Below, one piece after another: positions 33,152 to 38,714 of a stretch of DNA of 38,714 nt. This stretch comes from JAJTFW01 sp964534995. Its GTDB lineage: Bacteria > Bacteroidota > Bacteroidia > AKYH767-A > OLB10. The position numbers and the translations under genes are program-made. The stretch is from the NCBI GenBank assembly GCA_964534995.1, contig CAZHSC010000030.1, positions 1-38,714 of the forward strand. Direction: 5' to 3'. Under the pieces are notes generated by a model, which ran no database searches, was not told where the DNA came from, and saw nothing but the letters and a program-made list of their open reading frames with translations. Position 1 is the first letter of the stretch; the number at the start of each line of letters is the position of its first letter.

Positions 33152-34253
33152 TCAGACCGATTCTTTTACATCACTGCTATATTCCATCAGATACGCTTTG
33201 ATGAATTCATCGATTTCACCATCGAGGACAGCCTGGGTATCGGAAGTTTCGTAATCGGTGCGGTTATCTTTCACCAGCTTATAGGGATGCAACACATAGC
33301 TTCTGATCTGGCTGCCCCATTCAATTTTTTTCTTGGAGCTTTCCATGGCCTGTTTTGCCTCATTGCGTTTCCGCAATTCCAGCTCATACAGCTGCGACTT
33401 CAGCATTTTCATGGCACGCTCCTTATTTCCTCCCTGCGTACGTTCTACCTGGCAAACCACCACTATACCGGTAGGGATATGCGTAATCTGCACCTTGGTT
33501 TCCACTTTGTTTACATTTTGCCCTCCTGCACCACCCGACCGCGAAGTCTGTATTTCGATATCGGCGTCTTTTATCTCTATGTTGATGGAGTCATCAATGA
33601 TCGGATAAGCGAACACCGAGGCGAAGGAGGTATGTCTGCGCGCGTTGGAATCGAAGGGGGAAATCCTGACCAGACGATGGACACCATTTTCACTTTTCAG
33701 GTATCCATAGGCATAATCTCCTTCAATTTCGTAGGTGGCCGATTTGATGCCCGCTCCGTCCCCTTCCTGGTAATCAATTTCCGTTACCTTATATCCATGC
33801 CTTTCGGCCCAGCGCAGGTACATCCGCAACAACATCGATGACCAGTCCTGGCTTTCGGTACCTCCCGCTCCGGAATTGATCGTGAGGATGGCGCTGCAGT
33901 GGTCCTCTTCGCCGCTCAGCATGTTCTTAAATTCGAGCTCCTCAATCACTTTTACGGCTTTCGCATATTGCTCGTCCACTTCCTGTTCGGAAGCTTCACC
34001 CGCCTTTTGAAACTCAAAGAGCACGGTAAGGTCCTCCACGGCGCTTTCAGCGAGCCGGAAGGCATCGGTCCAGTCTTTTTTCTGCTTTATCTTTTTGAGG
34101 ATCTGCTCCGCTCTTTTGGGATCATTCCAGAAATCAGGAGCATGCGTAAGCTGCTCTTCCTGCGCTATTTGCTGAAGTCGGTTATCGACGTCAAAGATGC
34201 CTCCTCAGAGCATCGACACGTTCGGAAAGTTCTTTTAATTGCTCTATAATCAT
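33152..34253 (-). CDS. prfB: Peptide chain release factor 2, with programmed +1 frameshift
   Basis: Ends translation at UGA and UAA. The coding sequence is in two frames. The first 20 codons run from the ATG at 34253 to CTT (34196-34194) and meet an in-frame TGA at 34193-34191. Reading then resumes one base on (GAC at 34192-34190) to the stop at 33152, giving 366 residues, the normal RF2 length. The shifted product has the RF2 anticodon-like tripeptide SPF ('ISPFDSN') and the catalytic 'GGAGGQNVNK' GGQ loop, and continues smoothly after the shift ('LDVDNRLQQ'). RF2 thus controls its own synthesis, since scarce RF2 lets the ribosome slip past the UGA. A frame-naive annotation would miss the N-terminal 70 residues. 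A perfect -7 box ends 7 nt before the ATG. Confidence 0.97.
34191..34205 (-). promoter_or_regulatory. prfB programmed frameshift site
   Basis: The minus strand reads AGG AGG CAT CTT TGA, followed by C. The Shine-Dalgarno-like AGGAGG, the 3-nt spacer, the slippery CTT and TGA-C are the classic arrangement of E. coli prfB. The ribosome shifts +1 on CTT to read GAC. Confidence 0.95.
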
Positions 34254-34260
34254 AATGGCG

Positions 34261-34268
34261 CAAAGGTA
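34261..34268 (-). promoter_or_regulatory. prfB promoter, nearly leaderless
   Basis: The minus strand reads TACCTTTG (perfect TAnnTTTG), with 7 nt between it and the ATG at 34253, so the leader is at most a few bases. No clear -33 element was seen. Confidence 0.65.
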
Positions 34269-34320
34269 TGAAAAAGGCTAACAGGTACACCGTGATAAAA
34301 AAGAAGGCGGGTGGGCGATA

Positions 34321-34800
34321 TCAATCGTTGTTCAGATGATCCCAAACCAGGTCGGGTTCAAAGCCGCGTGAAAGGAGGTAATGGGCTAACTTTTGTTTTC
34401 TGCGCAGGGGATGTTTTTCCTTTTCCTCCCTGCTGCGTTTCGCTAGTACCTTTTGCAGGCGGTCCCGGTAATCGTTGTCACCGATGGACGCGAGCGCTTT
34501 TTTGATACAGTACTCCGATACCTTTTTCTGTTGTAAGGCCATCCTTATTTTCACCTTACCCCATCCCAGTTGCCTGAATTTTCCTCCCGCAAAGGCGATG
34601 GCAAAGCGTTCTTCACTGAGGAAATTCCCGGTCACCAGTCTTGCGATGATCTCCTCCACATCTTTGGTGAAGAGGCCGTAGCCGTACAGCTTATCGCGCA
34701 CTTCCTGCTGGCTTCTTTCCTGGTAGGCACACCATTTACTTATTTTAAGCCAGGCGCTTTCGGCAGTATAGCGCTTTTTATGCATTTCCACCTCATCCAT
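34321..34800 (-). CDS. recX: Regulatory protein RecX
   Basis: RecX binds RecA filaments and limits recombination and SOS activity. The 159-residue protein shows the three-helix RecX repeats: 'AWLKISKWCAYQERSQQEV', 'VEEIIARLVTGNFLSEERFA' (with 'FAGGKFRQLGWGKVKI'), and 'LAHYLLSRGFEPDLVWDHL'. Length fits the family (about 150-165). The start at 34800 lies 1 nt beyond the stop of the ABC ATPase gene (TGA-C-ATG), so the two are translationally coupled. A start at the ATG at 34785 (MHKKRY) is also possible. recA is not nearby. The next gene, prfB, has its own promoter. Confidence 0.92.
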   Translation of the reverse strand: MDEVEMHKKRYTAESAWLKISKWCAYQERSQQEVRDKLYGYGLFTKDVEEIIARLVTGNFLSEERFAIAFAGGKFRQLGWGKVKIRMALQQKKVSEYCIKKALASIGDNDYRDRLQKVLAKRSREEKEKHPLRRKQKLAHYLLSRGFEPDLVWDHLNND

Positions 34801-34801
34801 G

Positions 34802-36559
34802 TCAATGGGGAATGGCGTTGATGAGTTTTTTGGTGTATTCCGATTGCGGATGCAGGTACACTTCTTCTGCGTCGCCCATCTCCTCTACCCTGCCTTTATT
34901 CATTACCATGATGCGGTCGCTCATGAAGCGCACCACAGAGAGGTCATGCGAAATAAAAATATAGGTGAGCCCCTGTTCTTCTTTCAATTCATTGAGCAGG
35001 TTGAGTACCTGCGCCTGCACCGATACATCCAATGCCGATACGGACTCATCGCAGATGATAAATTCCGGGTTGAGAGCCAGGGCGCGTGCGATGCATATAC
35101 GCTGCCGTTGTCCTCCTGAAAACTGATGCGGATAGCGGTAATAATGTTCCTCCTGCAGACCCACTTTACGGAGCAGTTGCATCACCCGTTCCTTACGGTC
35201 GCTTTCGCTGTGATACAACTGATGCACGTACATGGGCTCACGTATGGCCGCTCCCGCGGTGAGGCGGGGATTGAGAGAGGAATAAGGATCCTGGAATATC
35301 AGCTGCATCTGCTTCCGGAAAGCCCTCAGCCTCGCGCTTTCGAAGCCGCGGATATCTTCACCCCTGTAGAGAATGCGTCCGCCGGTGGGTTCAATGAGGC
35401 GGAGGATACTTCGCCCGAGGGTGGTTTTGCCACATCCCGACTCACCTACGAGACCCAGTGTTTCACCCGGGTAGACTTCAAAAGTGACATCATCCACGGC
35501 TTTCACTTCTTCCCGTGTTTTTCCGAAGAAGCCCTTTTTAAGGGGGAAGCTGGTTTGCAGCTGGTGCACGCTGAGCAAAGCTTCATTGTGCGATTTTTCC
35601 TTTTCCTTTGGCGGCAGTTGCTGCTCCTTCACTTTAAGCTGCGCGATGATATCCGCTATACTTTTTCCGGTAGCGGCATACTTTCCGTCCTCACCGGCAA
35701 TCATGAAATCACTGATAACGGGCAGGCGCCGCAAGCCGGTATTATTTGCCGGCCGGCAGGCCAGCAGTCCCTGGGTATAAGGGTGCCGCGCCTGCGTAAA
35801 AACGCTTTTTACGTCGGTATGCTCCACGCTTTTCCCTTTGTACATCACCAGCACCTGATCGGCAATGCGCGATATTACGCCGAGGTCGTGAGTAATGAAA
35901 ATCATGGCCATACCTGTTTCCTGCTGCAGTTCCCGGAGCAGATCCAGTACTGCAGCCTGTACGGTGACATCGAGGGCGGTGGTGGGTTCATCGGCAATCA
36001 GCACGCGGGGATCGCAGGAGATGGCCATCGCGATCATCACCCTTTGTTTCTGCCCCCCTGAAATCTGATGCGGATAGGCGTGGTACAACTCGTCGGGACG
36101 AGGCAGTTTCACCTTTTTAAACAGGCGTATGGTTTCTTCGCGCGCCGCCCTGGCAGATATCTGTTTATGCAGCATCAATGCCTCCGCAACCTGAAAACCG
36201 CAACTGAAAACCGGATTGAGCGAGGTCATAGGCTCCTGAAAGATCATGGCGATATCGTTGCCGCGGAACTTTCTGATTTCATTGTGCGGAAGTGTAAGCA
36301 GGTCCACCCGGCCGCTTCCCTTGCTCTGCAGGAGCGCGCTGCCGCTTTCTATACGTCCGGCGGGTGTAGCGATCAGCTGCATCAACGACAGGGAAGTTAC
36401 GGATTTTCCGGATCCCGATTCCCCCACAATTCCGAGTGTTTCTCCGGCTCCTACGGTAAAGCTGATATCATCCACTGCCTTGAAATACTTCTCGCCGTTT
36501 CCGAAGGATACCGAAAGATTTTTTACTTCGAGTACTCCGGTTTGGTCACTTCCTTGCAT
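34802..36559 (-). CDS. Double-ATPase ABC protein for peptide import (DppD-DppF fusion type)
   Basis: A 585-residue protein holding two complete ATPases of the oligopeptide/nickel importer class (GsiA/YejF layout). The first half has Walker A 'GESGSGKS', signature 'SGGQKQRVMIAMA' and Walker B 'VLIADEPTTALD'. The second half has Walker A 'GESGCGKTT', signature 'SGGQRQRICIARA' and 'FIICDESVSALD', where the residue after the Walker B Glu is Ser rather than Pro. The linker region near 300-330 is charged ('KEQQLPPKEKEKS'). It would energise a Dpp/Opp-type permease pair, but no permease or binding-protein gene is in the window. Coupled to recX by a 1-nt gap. Confidence 0.93.
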   Translation of the reverse strand: MQGSDQTGVLEVKNLSVSFGNGEKYFKAVDDISFTVGAGETLGIVGESGSGKSVTSLSLMQLIATPAGRIESGSALLQSKGSGRVDLLTLPHNEIRKFRGNDIAMIFQEPMTSLNPVFSCGFQVAEALMLHKQISARAAREETIRLFKKVKLPRPDELYHAYPHQISGGQKQRVMIAMAISCDPRVLIADEPTTALDVTVQAAVLDLLRELQQETGMAMIFITHDLGVISRIADQVLVMYKGKSVEHTDVKSVFTQARHPYTQGLLACRPANNTGLRRLPVISDFMIAGEDGKYAATGKSIADIIAQLKVKEQQLPPKEKEKSHNEALLSVHQLQTSFPLKKGFFGKTREEVKAVDDVTFEVYPGETLGLVGESGCGKTTLGRSILRLIEPTGGRILYRGEDIRGFESARLRAFRKQMQLIFQDPYSSLNPRLTAGAAIREPMYVHQLYHSESDRKERVMQLLRKVGLQEEHYYRYPHQFSGGQRQRICIARALALNPEFIICDESVSALDVSVQAQVLNLLNELKEEQGLTYIFISHDLSVVRFMSDRIMVMNKGRVEEMGDAEEVYLHPQSEYTKKLINAIPH

Positions 36560-36583
36560 GCCGTGAAATTAGGGGTTTAGGAA

Positions 36584-36609
36584 TTACCATTCCAACTGCG
36601 TTATGGTAA
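36584..36609. promoter_or_regulatory. Inverted repeat upstream of the peptide ABC gene
   Basis: 'ttaccat' (36584-36590) and 'atggtaa' (36603-36609) are perfect inverted repeats 12 nt apart, 25-50 nt upstream of the ABC ATPase start at 36559. The position and symmetry fit an operator, but nothing confirms it. Confidence 0.3.
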
Positions 36610-36710
36610 ATGCTCTTGACCGGAGATGAATCCAACAATGCGGGTCATTTGAGTTTGTTCCTGCTGTGCCGGATCAAACGCTGATGCCAGCCTCTGCTTT
36701 CCCGGACCTT

Positions 36711-36749
36711 TATAAAAAACAGTGCCCCGATCCATCAGGACCGGGGCAC
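36711..36749 (-). terminator. Intrinsic terminator of the T9SS-secreted protein gene
   Basis: On the minus strand 'gtgccccggtcc' pairs with 'ggatcggggcac' (12 pairs, one G-U) across a 4-nt loop, followed by 'tgttttttat'. It lies about 40 nt after the stop at 36790. Confidence 0.9.
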
Positions 36750-36789
36750 CATTTTATTGATGTATGGGTTTTGTTAAACCCGTGTGTGC

Positions 36790-38714
36790 TTATTCAACTA
36801 CCACACGGATCTTCTCAACCGCATCGTTGGTGCGGAACTGCATGGTGTAGATACCGGCAGCCATACCTTTTACAGAGAATTCGAACTTGTTAGCGCCTTC
36901 ATCAGCGTTGCGGTTCTCATTAAGAACTACGCGGCCGGCAGCATCCATCATGGTTACAAGAACATCCTGGTTCTCATAGCTGGTGAAGCTTACATTAAGG
37001 AGGTCACTTACCGGGTTCGGATAAGCTGAGATATTCATCGCAGCAGCATCTCCGATACGTGGGCACAGCGTGATGCTGATTCCGTTCAGGCTGCGAATCG
37101 GACCTGTTCCGCATGGGTTAGATGCGCGTACAGAGATAGTCAAACCTGAAGCAGGGTTAGCACCGGCTTTGATCACTACGTCTTTGGTACCCTGACCTGA
37201 CACGATGCTAAATCCGCTTGGAACGGTCCATGTGTAAGTAGAAGCACCTGCAACTGTAGCCACACCGAAGTTGTAGTTCTGGTTAGCACACAGGCCGGTA
37301 GGACCGGTGATCGGCGAAGCCTGACCGGGAGCACCTGTTACAGTAAGAGCACGTGCAGCGCCGTTACCACAACCGTTCTGAGCGATAACAGTGATAGAAC
37401 CACCACCGTAAGATCCGCTAAAGTCAACAGTAATAGAAGCTGTACCCTGGCCGCTTGTGATAGTAGCGCCGGCAGGCACATTCCACAGGTAGCTGGCAGC
37501 GCCCACTACAGGGTTGGCAGTATATGCAACACCGGTAGCACCGCAAACTCCGCTTGCCTGACCGCTGATAGCAGTAGAAGCAGGAAGGATGTTGAGGCTG
37601 ATGTTACGGGTACGGGCAGGGCTGGATCCGCAGGCATTGGTAGCCACTACGCTGATCGGTCCACCGGTAAATCCGGCACTGTACTGAACCTGGATGATGT
37701 TGGTATTCTGACCGCTGATGATAGAAGCACCGGCAGGAACAGTCCATACATAGTTGTCAGCACGTGCTACAAGAGCTACAGAGTAAGTCGCGATATCTGT
37801 AGGACAAGCTTTAGCAGGTCCGGAGATAGAAGGTGGCGTTACAGGAGTAGTCAACTGTACGGAGATACCCAGGCAACTTGGGGTACCGCTACCACAGCTG
37901 TTGCTGTTGTTAGCAGTTACACAAATCTGTCCAACCACACCGTTGTGGATGTTGGTGAACGGCCAGGTAACAGTGATGCTGGTAGTACCTTGTCCGAAGA
38001 GCAGGGTAGTTCCTGCAGGAACTGACCAGGTATAAGAACTTGCACCCGGAACCGGAGCGATGCTGTAAGTGATCGTCTGATTGAAAGGATTACACAATGC
38101 AGCAGGTCCTGAGATGGCACCCGGCGATGGTGGAAGCTGCTGGATAGTCAGGGTAAGTGAGCTTACAGCAGGTACGCAGTTGATCGGGGCATCGGTAGTG
38201 AGTGTCAGAGATACGGTACCGGCCAGGATATCGGCAGGACCCGGGATATAAGTAGCGTTCAATACGCTTGCGCTTGGTGAGAAGGTACCGTCACCGCTGG
38301 TAGACCAGGTACCATTGGTAGCACCGCCGCCGATAGTACCGCTAAGGGTAGCATCCTGACCAGCACAAATAGTGATATCAGAACCGGCATTGGCAGTCGG
38401 AGGATTCACACAGGTACAACCTTCGTCAATGTTGCCATCGCAGTTGTCGTCAATCAGGTTACCACAGATTTCAGTAACGCCGGGGTTAATGGCACCGTTG
38501 GTATCATCGCAATCCAGGTCATTGGTTGCATAACCAACAGGTGTAACCGCAACACAGGTAACAAGACTTGAAGAAGCATTACCATAAGTATCACCGTCTA
38601 CATCAGCGTAGTAGGTGAACAGTGGTAAACCGTCATCAGTTAATCCGTTACAGTTATCATCCACGTTGTTACAAACCTCAGCAGCACCGGGGTTGACAGC
38701 ACCGTTGGTATCAT
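36790..38714 (-). CDS. Large T9SS-secreted protein with MopE and PKD-like repeats, 5' end missing
   Basis: The frame is open to the right edge of the window, so the N-terminus is outside it. About 640 residues are visible. They begin with one and a half copies of the MopE/'putative metal-binding' repeat ('YADVDGDTYG', 'DLDCDDTNGAINPG', 'CGNLIDDNCDG'). Next is a Ser/Thr/Gly-rich domain ('ICAGQDATLSGTIG'), then four tandem PKD-like/Ig-like domains of about 85-90 residues. Each of the four carries a 'Y-x-W-x-V-P-x-G' strand and a 'SGQGT' turn ('YTWSVPAG', 'YVWTVPAG', 'YLWNVPAG', 'YTWTVPSG'). The last 80 residues are a T9SS type A sorting domain ('ISAYPNPVSDLLNVSF', 'AAGIYTMQF'). This predicts export through the type IX system and attachment to the cell surface. 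A strong terminator follows. Role: adhesin or surface protein, by inference. Confidence 0.9.
   Translation of the reverse strand, partial: DTNGAVNPGAAEVCNNVDDNCNGLTDDGLPLFTYYADVDGDTYGNASSSLVTCVAVTPVGYATNDLDCDDTNGAINPGVTEICGNLIDDNCDGNIDEGCTCVNPPTANAGSDITICAGQDATLSGTIGGGATNGTWSTSGDGTFSPSASVLNATYIPGPADILAGTVSLTLTTDAPINCVPAVSSLTLTIQQLPPSPGAISGPAALCNPFNQTITYSIAPVPGASSYTWSVPAGTTLLFGQGTTSITVTWPFTNIHNGVVGQICVTANNSNSCGSGTPSCLGISVQLTTPVTPPSISGPAKACPTDIATYSVALVARADNYVWTVPAGASIISGQNTNIIQVQYSAGFTGGPISVVATNACGSSPARTRNISLNILPASTAISGQASGVCGATGVAYTANPVVGAASYLWNVPAGATITSGQGTASITVDFSGSYGGGSITVIAQNGCGNGAARALTVTGAPGQASPITGPTGLCANQNYNFGVATVAGASTYTWTVPSGFSIVSGQGTKDVVIKAGANPASGLTISVRASNPCGTGPIRSLNGISITLCPRIGDAAAMNISAYPNPVSDLLNVSFTSYENQDVLVTMMDAAGRVVLNENRNADEGANKFEFSVKGMAAGIYTMQFRTNDAVEKIRVVVE

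Noticed and set aside
33152..34039. A 295-residue prfB starting at 34039, or prfB as a broken pseudogene
   Set aside because: The missing N-terminus lies upstream in another frame, joined by an intact programmed frameshift site; this is the normal state of RF2 genes.

Overview
The window comes from a member of the Bacteroidota, most likely in or near the Chitinophagaceae. Four things point there: a C-terminal type IX secretion sorting domain; a DUF4296 lipoprotein; genes that start without Shine-Dalgarno sequences; and promoters with the Bacteroidota -7 box TAnnTTTG, many of them perfect matches. No tRNA, rRNA, CRISPR array or phage was seen. Most genes are ordinary core functions, and repeat families fill several of the gaps.

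Left part (1-13051). A repeat-rich edge is followed by the 2-oxoglutarate dehydrogenase operon odhA-odhB on the minus strand. Next come a FadL-type outer-membrane channel overlapping an SGNH/GDSL-like lipoprotein whose nucleophile motif is altered, then plus-strand lhgO (L-2-hydroxyglutarate oxidation to 2-oxoglutarate). It converges with a tsaB-msrA pair. A TolC-like channel and an HlyD/MacA-like adaptor follow as a minus-strand pair.

Middle (13168-20106). A sigma-70/ECF factor overlaps a gene for an unusual membrane protein that joins an anti-sigma-like cytoplasmic N-terminus, one membrane helix and a periplasmic trypsin-like protease. Divergent from it is a tiny Ala/Thr/Glu-rich lipoprotein. 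A second efflux operon follows: ABC ATPase, two MacB-type permeases and a second MacA-like adaptor. The two efflux halves on either side of the sigma/protease pair could together supply a whole tripartite pump.

Right part (20107-38714). A hairpin- and repeat-rich gap precedes metH, which sits behind a SAM-I riboswitch with its own terminator. Plus-strand genes are an OmpA/thrombospondin-type-3 protein, an RluE pseudouridine synthase and an S9 peptidase. On the minus strand are a DUF4296 lipoprotein overlapping pyrC, then fumC, a GxxExxY nuclease-like gene flanked by inverted repeats, prfB with a classic programmed +1 frameshift, recX, and a double-ATPase peptide ABC protein. At the edge is a partial, large T9SS-secreted protein with MopE and PKD-like repeats.

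The observations I rank highest are the sigma factor/anti-sigma-protease fusion, the inverted-repeat-bounded GxxExxY cassette, the GDSL protein with Ser and Asp exchanged at the nucleophile motif, the riboswitch and frameshift regulators, and a set of promoters so close to start codons that the mRNAs look leaderless.
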